DNA of 64,000 bases. Origin: Darksidea phi. Lineage: Eukaryota; Ascomycota; Dothideomycetes; Pleosporales; Lentitheciaceae. This document shows, piece after piece, positions 10,655-21,765 of this stretch. Within the stretch, counting starts at the first letter, position 1, and the number at the start of each line of letters is the position of its first letter. The translations under genes were made by a program, and so were the position numbers. The notes beneath the pieces are model-generated. The model worked only from the letters and a program-made list of their open reading frames with translations, had not been told where the DNA came from and did no database searches. The stretch spans positions 62,001-126,000 of the forward strand of contig JASJFT010000016.1 of NCBI GenBank assembly GCA_030770425.1, written 5' to 3'.

Positions 10655-11619
10655 CTACGTCGGAGTCGCGCTAGGGATGGTGCTAGATCGCTGCGAGCTC
10701 TCGACCGAGCTTGGAATACTAGACGGCGTCGGAGTCTCCGTCGAGCTCGACCCACCAACCGTCCTCGAAGGATCCATCGACGTAGTCTCCAGCACGGGGA
10801 TCGTCGTATAAGTCGACGCATCCGCCGGGACAGGACAGCCTGGGTTCACCCAAAGATCTGTGCACTTGATATTGACGTATACTAGTGCCAGGCTTGCATT
10901 CTTAGTACTTCCCGGCCACTCCCTATGGGAGCTACCCCACCATCCATTTGAAGCGTAGTCATTGAAGCAGGTAGCCACTGAGCAGCGCACCGTTTCTGAG
11001 TATTGGCCGGGCTCCCATTGATAGCTATAGCCGAGAAAAGCGAGCTTGAATCCGCCTGTTGTGTAGAAGAGCTGGGAGCGGCCTTCATATTTTGGCTTGT
11101 CGTAGACTTGCATTTTGAAACTTGGGGTTGTTGTTGGTGATGCTTGGGCATTCGAAGTTGGGCTTCCTGATGGCACGCTGCAATCTTTTTAGTTCCCATA
11201 CGCGCATCGATCGGAGGAGCTACTGACACTGTAGTAGAGGTCGCATTTTTGCGAGACCGTCTGGTACCGCCTACAGCGCCTCCTACCACTGCCCCAATAA
11301 TAACAAGCGCAACAAGCATGATTAGGAAAAACGTTCTTCTTTTCATTCCAAAGATCCGTGGATGTTTCGACTGCTGGGTCTGTGCCGACTCCTCGGTCGT
11401 TGCCGAATCCTGCATCGGAGGCGCGACCTCGAGGCCTTCCATTCCCATAGGGCATAGCGAACCGTTTCGCCGGGCGCTCCCGGTACGCTCCGGTAAACGT
11501 CCATGATGGACTGCCTGTGGAAGTTCAGATACGACTTGTGGAGCGTCACTACCGTCAGGTGCGACTAGTAGGCCTTCTTCGAGCTGCTGCGGATAGTCCG
11601 CTTTCTCCCATTTCGCCAT
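10655..11619 (-). CDS. Single-pass membrane protein with serine/threonine-rich ectodomain
   Basis: Predicted 304-residue protein from exons 11619-11228 and 11177-10655. The 50-bp intron has donor GTCAGT and acceptor GCAG. The N-terminal 95 residues are polar and presumably cytosolic. A transmembrane segment lies at about 96-118 (FFLIMLVALVIIGAVVGGAV) with basic residues on both sides. The external part begins with an S/T/P-rich stalk. A compact domain follows (MQVYDKPKYEGRSQ, then ETVRCSVATC, WWGSSHREWPG, IKCTDLWVNPGC), and then a serine/threonine-rich tail typical of O-mannosylated surface proteins. The YDKPKYEGRSQ start resembles a beta/gamma-crystallin Greek-key strand. The start is the first ATG; a GTG three codons earlier is ignored. 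No family was recognised with certainty. A wall-sensor-like or adhesion role is possible but unproven. Confidence 0.75.
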
Positions 11620-13674
11620 TGTGTGCACACTACCGCTTGGATCGTCTAGGGATGGCTGAAGGGATTTAGACAGTTGAGGTCATTTGAGCCGAACGCGAGG
11701 AGAACGAAAGGAAGCTTAGAGAACGGTAGACGCGGCGTGCCGTATTGTTCAGGAGCCGATCTATGTACGGTGTTGCCACCGGGTCCAAATTCGGCCGTAG
11801 AAAAACGGGGAACGTTGTCGTGTGCCTCGTTCCACAGCTTCGTTGGACGTGCTCGTATTTGATAGCGGGTACGGCTGAGGCGAACTGCCATTGTTGGACA
11901 TGATCACCACAGTGGCCAATAAGCATCAACACCCAGGAGGCACAGAATACGAGAGGTACGGTGATAGATGAAAGAAGATTGACCTCTGGTTGCCTGATTC
12001 GTTTCCCCGCTTATTTGATGGCGGTTGTCTTGTTTGCTCAAGCAACGGCGGTCGAGGAACGCCGGGTCAGCTTGCCTTTGCACATTACCAATACACCATC
12101 TAAATGGTTAGGCCAATAACATACTGCTGTAGCCGAGATGAGCATGTTGTGCAACACTACCACGATGGTAGCCCCTATCGTTCAAGCCCAAGGTTACACA
12201 TGCCAATTAAGGCGAGACAAGCTTTACTTTCGCGATTAGCGCTTGACCCTCGAAGATTGTCGAAAGGCATTCTTCCACCCCGATGGGTAAGGTAAACTAG
12301 CAAAAAAATAGAATAAAAAAATTGGCAGGAGGTAGATCTATCCTGTACGGTAGTCTACTCAACGATGTTCCGGACCAGTGACGCAATCGTGCATAGTTAC
12401 GAGCCGGTGAACCTCCAGCCCCCATTGTAACCCCATCCCGCCCTAGCATTTATTAAATTAACCGAAGGCAACGGAAGCGGCCACGCGCACATCAACACTT
12501 ACACAAAACGACTAATAATCCCGGTATGTCCAACGTAAAGCCCCCGCCGGCCGAGAAACATACCAGTGAGTTGGGAGACGGCAATACGATAGATACCAAC
12601 GCGCGAAGCTGTCATAGCGATGACGTACATGTGACAGTACTGTGTACAACTCTACAGACCTATTATCGTGTATAGGATGTGGGAATAGTAGCTCTACTGT
12701 GCACCAGCCCATGCCGTTTTTCGTGCTGAGCTCGCAAAAGAGACTCCCAACATGCAAATCCCAAGAAAAATAATTATGACTTACGTGTAGGAAATGAAAT
12801 GACGCATGGCGGTGGTAACTTTGGTATTCGGGGTTGGTTTACCGCCCCCTGTCGGTTTATCACCCCCAGTCAGTTTACCACCCGCTGTCGGTGCAAAGGC
12901 ACCCATACCGGACCCGTCGGGGCGGAATTTTCAATATATCTCGTAACCAGCTTTTTGGGATTATTGTAGAGTAGCAGCTCGACCGGTATCAAGTCATTAC
13001 TTGACTCGAGGCATCATTGTCTAGTAGATAATCGGCTCGAGACAGGTAGATAATTCGATTAGCCACCTGGGAGGTTGGTGGACAGGCACCACTGGTATTG
13101 AGAATGTCTTCGGCTCTTACTACTACTATACTGCATGCAAGGCACAAATCTCACCCAAGCCGCACCAACCTGAAACTCTTACAAACCCTACATACCGGCC
13201 CCCATCCCGAACCCATCCCTGTCCCCTCAATACTTATACGAAGAACCGGGCATGCCCGGGTACTGCAGATGCGTAAGCAGTCAGAGCGATGAATCACAAG
13301 CTCCCTTATCTCAAGGTACGCGACAAGGTTCCGTAGACGGCCAATCACTTGCAGGCGACACTGAAAAACGAGACATGTGCTTTTCAAAATAGAACATGAG
13401 GAGAAAACGTCGTATAACGGATGATAGAGAAGACAGATTGTACATGACGTTATTTCTTGCTCGCGTGCGGAGTCGGCGCGACTACAGTAGGTTAGGATGG
13501 TTTATTCTACATATATACATCGTGCCAACATCCCCTCTTCCACTATCTTATTACAAAAGAAAGATCTCATTCATTTCACCCATAAATCCAACCGGGGTAT
13601 CAAGAACTCCCATATAAATGCCTTTTTCCACATATTCTTCTTCGATCGGCGACCCAGGAGTCTTCAGAGCCTCT
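11620..13674. other. Gene-free interval with small tandem repeat
   Basis: About 2 kb between two leftward genes. It contains the upstream region of the membrane-protein gene, an A-rich tract near 12301-12320 and an 18-bp tandem repeat at 12836-12889. No coding region is convincing. Confidence 0.5.
12836..12889. repeat. 18-bp tandem repeat, three copies
   Basis: Three consecutive 18-bp units start at 12836, 12854 and 12872. Each follows the pattern GGTTTACCACCCNCTGTC with one to four differences. The unit length is a multiple of three, but no coding frame is apparent around it. Confidence 0.75.
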
Positions 13675-16600
13675 TCACGGTACACCAACCATTTCCAATT
13701 GTCCCCTCGCGCCTTCACTAACTTTAACAATGCGACTCGTCAGCACCGGCACATTCTCCTTGTCACTTTCGCCCCCCGTGTTTAGCATAGGCAATCCCAT
13801 CCTGCTCCTCCTGGAAGTCGGGGTCACCGTTGCTGCAACACCCATACCATCAACACCCAAATCAATAGCCAGACCCTCAACAGCTACTTCTAGTTCCTCC
13901 ACACGGCCTTCTTCCTTGTCCTTCAATGCGAGTTTGTTGATGCGGACGATGTGTTTGGCTTCTTCTGCGGAGCCGGGGAGGTAAATACGCTTGGCGCCTA
14001 GTGTACGTTTGATGTCTTCGAGGAGGACTTCCATGGGGCAGATGTAGGCGATGTGGTTGCGTTCGCACCAAGCAAGGACGTGACCCACTACTTTGTGAGT
14101 GCCGTTTTGAACGATCCATGCGCCGGAATCACCACCGACTACAAATGTCAGCTTACTCGCTCAAGATTTTCAAGAGCAATACATACCTCCAAATCCACCA
14201 GCGACATGCCAGCTCCTCGAAAACGTCTTCCGACGGTAGATGCGCACAGAACTCATCGCGTGCCCAACCATGCCTCCTTGCAATCCAGTCGTACGCCCGA
14301 AGCAATGGACGTTGAGACCACCTAAGCGATCAGCGCTAGCAACGCCATTCGGAAATTCGTCTTCCTCTGGCGTGTAGTGGCGTCTATTGACGGGCTGTTC
14401 TAGTTTGGCAGAGATCTCACGCTGATCTGGCTCAATCGTGCGGTTGAAGCAGAATCGGCGGCCTCCTTGAACTAGATTGTATGGCTGAATGCGGTCTTTG
14501 TTCAATTTCAACAAGGCCCAATCGATCTCGTGGACGATACCGTCCTTCTTCCACCGGCGGATGCCGGATGACGCGTGAACGTGACCCAACTCATGTGAAG
14601 ACAAGTGATCATCATCCCGGTCCTCATCGTTTGGGAAGAAGTCGTCGTCGACGTCATCAATGGCTGGCTGTGTGATCTTGATCTCCTCACCGTCACCGAC
14701 CTCAATCCCTTCAATGTCACCCACTGTGCCTCTAGAAGTCATTGAACCAGCGAGGTCATCCTCTTCGGATTCTTCCTCATCCGAGTCGAATTCAGAGTCG
14801 CTCGAAAGATGGAATGACTCGCAATCATCGTCGTCGCTTTTCGCCGCTTCGTCATCTGAGATCTCTAGATCCCACAAGGGCATCGGCGAGCTTGGAGCGA
14901 TTTGTACACCGGGCTGAGAACCCATACCCATGAGCCAGGTGTTGTTGTTGGCAGCACTCGATAGAATGGCATCGTTTGGGCTAGGGCTCATCCCATCGTC
15001 GCTTTCGTCATCGGACGGAGCATCCAAGAGGTGATGAACGCCTGCTGGTGTTAACAGAAGACAGGAAGCCATCAGTGTGCGTTACGTACTCATGCCCAGT
15101 GGCTCATCGTCGACGAGCACCACCCCACCATAGGAGACTGGAGGCAAGTGTTCGCCGCGGAAAGCGCCGATGGAAGCCCCGCAGATCGGCCGCTGCTGGT
15201 GGTAAGGGTTCATGACGGCCATGTCGCCGTGGTTGTCAGAGTTTACCATGGAGTGATGCGGAAGCCTTCTTCGACGGCTAGACCTATTAAGTTTCGAGCG
15301 TCGAATCTTGCCGCGCCGCACTTTGAGGTCGTAGACATCCTCATCGTAGTTAAATCGACGTTGCAGCACAGATTTAATTTTCGGGACACTGCTACAGGTC
15401 ACAAAGATAGTGGGGCGCGCCTTTTCTTGTGTCTCGCCGATGGCCACAAGATCGATACTGACCGTTTCGTCAGACTCTCGAAGAGCGCGCTCGATGAGAC
15501 GCTCTAATCGAGGTAGCATCTGCTGATGCCACTCACCCACGATCTCCTCTGAGAATTTGAGTGGATGGAGACGAAGCTTTGGGCGCGGGGCTTCGACACT
15601 TGTGTTGATCGCCAAAGACGAGCGTTTCGGACTGTCACTTTGATCCATGTGTCGCTGGATGTTGATGGAGTGAATTGAGTGTTGCTTCTTGTCTTCGGGC
15701 TCTGGTGTTGGGTAGCCGAGTGCTGCTTGAGGCCAGTGGCGGATGCCGTCGGTGATAAGCGCGCCGATAGTGTTTGCGTTTGTTCGGTTCTGCTTTCTTT
15801 GTCGCCACAACTGCTGTATTAGGGTGATTTTGTCTTTGTAATCCTTGAGTGACATGGACGTTTGCAGCGTGGCGTGAAATTCACTTTGTCCCCGCCATGC
15901 GTGCTGTATCACACTAGCAGCATGCTCTGCCTCCTGTGAGTCAGGCGGCGTGTCGATGAGTGTGCCGGGCTTGTCAAGCTGGTCTTTCTCGCGCGGCCAA
16001 GGCATTTCCGCGGGAGCTTCCTCCTTGGGGCTCATGAGATGGGAGAAGGACTTGCGAATGGAGTGCTGCGAGCCCTTCGAGCCGTGTCGGGACAGTCCTA
16101 TGTTTGGGGAGGAAGACTTTGACAACGACCGCGTTCGCTCAAGAGCATGCGAACCCTTTTCTAGGGCCCAGCGCTTTGCACTTCGGTATGACGGGCTCAA
16201 GGGCGTTTCTGCCATCAGCGTGTGGCTGCTTGTCTTGCGCTTGAGTGGCAATGACCCAGCAAGGTGCGAAGCGCCACCAGAACTCAACTCCCCCCATTCG
16301 AAATTCGGCTCGACCTCATCGAGGACACAACACCGCTGCAGCCTAATGAGAATGCGATTGTACAGCTGCGAAAAGTTCTGCAGACTTTCCGCGCCAGACG
16401 CGATCCGATCGGCAGCCCAGAAACATTCGCGCACGACTTGCATGTAGGCGGTACCACACTTGGACGCCAAGCGTCTAATGTATACGTCTTCCACACGCTG
16501 TTTAAAGTCGGCAAGCGTATACTTGGGCTTCCACAAATCGGCAAGTGGCTGCCACAGTCCGACCTCAAGCAGGATCAAGCCAAGGCTGTAAAGATCGAAC

Positions 16601-18027
16601 TGCGGTCCATACTGCTTTGCCTTCTCGCCCGTGAACTTGGGGTCTTCCGGGTGGCGGTAGATGTTGAGAGGCGGCATCGTGTTGGAGGGCTCGATGTCGT
16701 ACTCTGAGAAGAGATCAAAGGAGCAAATGACGGGCGAGCGGAGGGCAAACTGCAATGCCCTGCTATTGGCCGACTGGCGCTTGTTCTTGCGAAAGACCAG
16801 GATGTTGCTACTGTTGACGTCTTTGTGGACGAAATCGCTTCCATGAATCTTGCTGAAGGTCAGGCCGAGGGTGAAGGCGAGCCTGAAGCGATCTTCGAGA
16901 GGCGGGGTCGCGCTGTTCGAGTTATGCAGCGACTTAGATCCCGTCTGAAGTACGCTCAGGAGGGTCACCGGACGTAGCTCATCCACAGATTTGTGTGAGT
17001 CAGAGGCGCCCGAGTAGACGAATGAGGGGAGCTCAAAAACCAAACCAAACCGGGGCTGCGCGGGATCTTCGAAATATCCGAGACATGTAAGCGTACCGTA
17101 GAACGACTGGTCGTTTGATAATTTAGCCAGGATGGATAGGAGCGTCTCTAGTCTGTCGGTCGGGGGTGGGACCTCGGTGAAGCGATATGCGGGGTCATAC
17201 GTCGCGTACTCGACGAGAATGGGAGTCTCGATGCTCTTGCTGCCGTCGGTCTTCCAGGGGTTGGTGGAGCTGTGTCTGGTACGCAGTCGGCCGATGACGC
17301 GGATGGACGACTTTCCAATGCTCTCGTAAGGCGGGGGCTCTTCTTGGGGGAGGATCAGGTCGGCGGTGTCCAGCTTCGGTGGGAGGTTGGAGCGGGAAGA
17401 CGGCTGTGGCAGGTCTTGGGTAACCGGGATGGTGGCGGGGTTGATGAGGGTGACGTCCGAGGCACTGTACTGAGACTGCAAGAAGACTGAAGTCGACGGT
17501 CTCCGCGGTGGTGGTGGTTCAGTGACGGCTTTGACGGGACTGGAGCCGCGCTGGGTCCGCCGTGTTCGTGAGAGGTCGTAGAGGATGTCGATGGACGTGG
17601 TGAGGTCCTTGGCGAGGTCTTCGTACCGTGACCTGTCGGCGGCCGCCCACGAGGGGGGATCAGATGCCGGCAGCCGACTCTTCTCTCCTGTGATTTTTTT
17701 GGCACCTGCGGGCGCGGGCGGGTGCTGCATCCTCTCGGCCTCGTCCAAAATGTCTTTGATGGTGCCCAGCACGCTCGTCACCGTGCCAGTGAGACCTGCG
17801 CGCTCCACGCCCTCGTCGATATCCTCATGGTTGCCCTTGGTGCTGTCGCTCCACTCGAGGCCCCATGCGATCAGCCTGTCCTTTTGTATGCGGTATTTGC
17901 GGTGCAGCGCGTTGACTTCGGGCTGTGAGGCGGGCGTGTCCTGCTCCTCGATGACAGCGTCGCAGGAGGCCTTGGTGTCGGAGTAGAGCTGGGTCAAGCG
18001 TCGCGGTAATCTGCTTATCGTCTCCAT
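13675..18027 (-). CDS. HeLo-like / pseudokinase / IQ motif / trypsin-like protease fusion
   Basis: Predicted 1419-residue protein from exons 18027-15090, 15044-14187 and 14138-13675. The introns are 45 bp (GTACGT..CCAG) and 48 bp (GTATGT..GTAG), and phases agree. Residues 1-155 are helical and include HRKYRIQKDRLIAWGLEWSD, resembling the HeLo prion-inhibition/propagation domain of fungal death effectors. Residues about 270-570 are kinase-like, with a catalytic loop HKDVNSSNIL near 401. The DFG position reads CSFD and no glycine loop is visible, so it is probably a pseudokinase. AASVIQHAWRG at about 703 is an IQ (calmodulin-binding) motif. From about 945 the protein looks like a chymotrypsin-fold protease. 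GMTGVHHLL gives the histidine (983/984), DWALLKL the aspartate (1154), and GGDSGAW the serine (1270). A very acidic stretch of about 160 residues lies between His and Asp. Function is inferred as regulated proteolysis, perhaps in self-recognition or stress. Confidence 0.8.
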
Positions 18028-18588
18028 GGTGGATAAAATACAGGCTCGATGCGGCGATTGAGGTTGCGCAGAACCTTCAGGAGGCGCGAGGGAATGCAGG
18101 CATGAAGGATAGCGGGAATGCGACTGCCTTGAGGGTCATAGTGGCAGCTGTCGCGGTGCATTTGTGGTTGCCTTGGGGGTTCGCCGCCGAGGCAGTGCGC
18201 CGCCTGCGAATCACATCGCGCAAACGCCGCGACACGCTCCGTCAGCCACCCTGGGTTGGCTCCGCCCCCAAGTCTCCTCGCACCGCGTAGCGACCGACAG
18301 CCGCCATTTGACGAGGCAGATGCGGCGCAGTCGCCACGAGTTGTGGAGGGCAGATTTCCAAGCGCTGCAGGCGGCACCGTCCGATGCCTCTCCGGACGGT
18401 CTCATCCGGACGCGTGGGCTGAGACTCCTCGTGATCGGGTCTAAGACAGACAGCACAGGCTTTCACAATCTTCTCCTCGGCCTGAGGCATGATGCCAACC
18501 CTTTGGCAAGGCGTTCAATAGGAATCGACTCATCGCGATGAGCAAGCGCACTCTATGTGTTGACACCCTTTCCCCTAAATCACCATCC
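18028..18588. other. Intergenic region
   Basis: About 560 bp between two leftward genes, holding the upstream region of the large fusion gene and the 3' flank of the DUF952 gene. Overlapping open frames on both strands reflect high GC and show no protein features. Confidence 0.5.
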
Positions 18589-18990
18589 CTACCACTCCAA
18601 ACTCAGACTCTCCGCCCACGTCCCCTTCTTCTCGACCCTCAACACCTCCGCCACATTCCCGCTCCCCAAATCGCCCCCATACAGATGCGCAAAGCAACCC
18701 CTCCCAACGTCTTCCCACTTGACCTCCGCTTTCCCCTCACCACCAGCTTTCACCTTTCCGTCGCCATCAGTGCCCGCGGCAAGGACTTCGTATTTGATCT
18801 TCAGCAGATATAATTCGGTATCGTTGCCGAAAAATTTGTCTGCAGTCCCGGGCACTTGCTCCGAAGTTGATAGATGGATGTAGCCATCGTTTTTGTCGAG
18901 GTCGGAAAGGGGCAGGCGTTCGGGGAGGGGTGACGGTGGGGCGGAGAGAATTTTATAGAGGTAGGTGGGGAGGGGAGAGGGTGCGGGCAT
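18589..18990 (-). CDS. DUF952 family protein
   Basis: Intronless gene for a 133-residue protein, a normal size for this family. The family pattern is clear: YLYKILSA near the N-terminus, DGYIHLSTSEQVPGTADKFF in the middle, then LYLLKI, VKWEDV and FAHLYGGDL near the end. DUF952 proteins occur in bacteria and fungi and have no firmly established activity. The conserved His and Glu residues hint at a small enzyme, but I assign none. A poorly conserved glycine/lysine-rich insert (about residues 75-88) is peculiar to this copy. It is divergent from MscL with 259 bp between start codons. Confidence 0.88.
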   Translation of the reverse strand: MPAPSPLPTYLYKILSAPPSPLPERLPLSDLDKNDGYIHLSTSEQVPGTADKFFGNDTELYLLKIKYEVLAAGTDGDGKVKAGGEGKAEVKWEDVGRGCFAHLYGGDLGSGNVAEVLRVEKKGTWAESLSLEW

Positions 18991-19249
18991 TTTGAGTGAT
19001 ATCGTCGTGGGATTAGAAGATACGAAGCAGCGAGTTCTTGTTTTTTAAGGGGTTGGGGGGCTTGGTATAGATTAATTGTTGGATAGAGACAAAAATCACC
19101 ATTGCCAACTATACGCTTAGTGTCGTCCTCTGTGATTGGCTAGCTATTCGACAACTATGACGTGGGTCCGCCTCGACCACCGCGTCCTGGTTGACAAACA
19201 ACACCTCTTCTCTACCACCCCACATGACGAGTAGGTCATAGCCTCTACG

Positions 19250-19868
19250 ATGCCACGTCTAGACGAGAACACGCAGCAATATCTCCGCGATGCGGAGCAA
19301 GGCGCACGAGCAAAAACTGCGTCCGCCTGGGACAGCTTCACCAACTTCGCTCTCCGCGACAACGTGCTCGAAGTCGCAGTCGGGTTGATGTACGCACCCT
19401 CCCTATCCCCCACCTCCCATCCCCTGTCTCCCATATACACCCTTAGTACTAACAGTTCCCAGTCTCGCCGCCTCCTTCACCGCCTGCGCCAACTCCCTCG
19501 TAACAGATATGCTCTTACCACTCCTATCGCTTCTACCCTTTCTCGCGCGCAACCTCGACGAGAAATTCGCGACGCTGAAACACGGCCCCAACTACAACAC
19601 ATCCATCTCGACGGGCTACAATACCAAAGACCAAGCGCTTAGCGACGGCGCCGTCGTCTTCGCTTATGGCAGCTTCTTTGATAAGATTGCACGCTTCCTC
19701 CTGATCGCGGTCAGTCTATGGGTGATTGCCATCGTGTATAGTAGGTTCACGGACGATAATATCGTAAAGAAGCAGGTCAAGTGCAAGTATTGCCGGAAGT
19801 ATATTAGTGAGAAGGCGAAGAGGTGTGTGAATTGTACGAGTTGGCAGGATGGAAGGGAGGAGAGATAA
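19250..19868 (+). CDS. mscL: Large-conductance mechanosensitive channel, MscL family, with zinc-ribbon tail
   Basis: Predicted 181-residue protein from exons 19250-19389 and 19463-19868. The 73-bp intron has donor GTACGC, branch TACTAAC and acceptor CCAG. MscL forms a homopentameric pore that opens under membrane tension to release solutes in osmotic downshock. The family's N-terminal helix and first membrane segment read FTNFALRDNVLEVAVGLILAASF. A pre-TM2 loop with GAVVFAYGSFFDK and a second segment FLLIAVSLWVIAIVYSRF follow. The C-terminus (residues 151-181) has two CxxC pairs, at 154/157 and 168/171, forming a predicted zinc ribbon absent from bacterial MscL. Location (plasma membrane or organelle) is not shown by the sequence. 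Confidence 0.9.
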
Positions 19869-20188
19869 GGGGAAGTTGGACTGAGTGGCGGTATGGAGGG
19901 TGGGAGTGATAGTTGTAAAGCGTACGGCAAGATGCACTGCATGTGCATGGTCAGATAAAACAACGGAATTATACCAAAGTTTCAACGCGCATACCCTACT
20001 CCTCCACCTCTATATACTTTGTAGTCTCCGTCCCGTATCCCCGCGCTCACCCCGGGTAAACAACCACCATCACTCATACCAGTCATTTCATGCTGTTCAA
20101 AAAAAATTCCGTTCTCCCAAGCCACGCATTGCTAAATGAGTGTGTCGAAGGTGTGCGTAGATCTCGACGCACAAGAACGATCCAGTAC

Positions 20189-20860
20189 CTAGTACAGCCC
20201 TACGGTAATATCCCCTCTAACCCTCGCAGTGAGGTGAATCTCAGCCTCGAGGTCAAGCTTGATACCCAGCATCAGAGCAGCGGCCTTGAGCTCGCCATTC
20301 TCGTCGGTGGCGCCCTTGAGGAGCGATCCGGGTTCCTTGCGAAGGACAGAGTTGGGGTTGGGGGAGGCGGGGGCAAGACGGCGGTTGCCCTGGGCTTGGG
20401 CGTTGTCGTCGTAGCGAAGGGTGGTCGGAGCGATGGCGGGGCTACTGAGGTCATTGTTAATTGTAGGATGGGGGAAATTACGGAAGGGGAGAGCTTACGG
20501 AGTGGCCATTTCGGCTGAGGAACGGGTTGAAGTTGATGGTGAGGGCGAGGGTGAGGGCGGCGGTAGAGGTTCAGGGATGGGGTTTGAAGGTGATGGAGGT
20601 GGAAGGGCAACCTTTGGAGCGATAGATGGAGCGAGGGAGGAAGTAGGGCTCGGCGACCGAACGGAAGGAGTAGGCTCAGCGATGGATTTTCTTTGACCGG
20701 GAAGAAGTTTAGATAAACCTCTACGGAACTTGCTCTTTTTTGGATTCTCCGACGAAAGAGAAATATTGGCTGAGCTGTGTGTGCTGCGTGTAGGAGACGG
20801 CTCCCTCAATCGGAGCAGGTCTCCTTCATATATATACTGCTCCTCGCTCTTTCTCCCCAT
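20189..20860 (-). CDS. Uncharacterised protein with conserved-looking C-terminus
   Basis: The well-supported part is the C-terminal 88 residues, which look like a small conserved fungal protein: NRRLAPASPNPNSVLRKEPG, then LMLGIKLDLEAEIHLTARVRG and a closing DITVGLY. The exons 20499 and upstream and 20444-20189 join over a 54-bp intron (donor GTAAGC, acceptor CTCAG). The start is uncertain. An ATG at 20509 gives 88 residues (MATPSPAIAP...). The longer choice given here, from 20860, adds a serine/proline-rich N-terminus for 205 residues in all. The frame stays open up to about 21013, where an ATG-bearing 5' exon would need an improbably short 35-bp intron. The IKLDLEAEIHLTARVRGDI segment could form an amphipathic strand or helix. 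No function is known to me. Confidence 0.6.
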
Positions 20861-21765
20861 CACTGTTTCTCGGATGAACGGAGCGCTTTCGTTCTCGTCT
20901 CCTATATCCCTCGCACCCCGCTCCTGTTCTTGCCTTCTCCTTTCGGCCTTCACATCACAGCACCAGCTATACGTCTTTACCGCCTCGTCCACAGCACTTA
21001 CCACGATGTGCACATAGGAGCTCGCCTAAATGACCTGTTCGGATGTAGTTCGCGCACACAAGTCTCCAGTCTACGTTCTACCTGTGTAGCTGTATCAGCT
21101 GTCTACTGTCAAGTGGCTACGGACATCTGACGCCCCCGCCCTTACAAAGCCGCAGGTCGCCACATCATCGGTCGACTTTCGTGCATCAGTCGTCGCACTC
21201 GCATGTTTCTGGCATGATAGATCGCATGTCCCATCGGCATGTACTACTCCACTAAAATCGCTAAAGAGCTGTGCTCTCCGTGCCCTCCCGCTGTTCCACA
21301 CGTTCCCCTCATATTTCCGGCGTGCTACCAACAGGCTGTCTTGGAGATGATCATGGAGTGACCGAAATTACCCGCGTACAGCACACTGTGGATCGAGCCG
21401 GCATGAGTCCGGCACCATCGCCAACTCGTAGCGCTGTGACGGCGGAGAGATTTGTAAATCTTCCTGTATTTAGGGACCTAGATGGGATGTAAGGCAAGCT
21501 CGATTCGTTGGTTTGCCGCTCGGGACTACTTAATTCAGTGGAGAGACGTCTCCATGTTTCATTGTTATAGAACGAACCGTATGTGCGGTATTAAAGACTC
21601 TTATGTGTAGCTGTATATCCAATAATTGTGTTGCGCCATGCACACAAAGTGTTATGTTGATTCCAGGCACCTGTTGCTCGGTAGAAGGTTCAAGTAGCTC
21701 CAAATCTAGGTCTACTTTTCGTACTACAGCATCCCACGGATCATGTCGGTGTCGAATGATATCTC
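20861..21765. other. Intergenic region
   Basis: About 900 bp with no recognisable gene. The first 150 bp may be 5' sequence of the leftward gene at 20189-20860. Confidence 0.45.

Noticed and set aside
13675..15072. Treating the acidic protein and the short C-terminal frame as two separate genes
   Set aside because: Two short introns with good signals and matching phases join them to the large upstream frame. The protease motifs His, Asp and Ser only make sense together.
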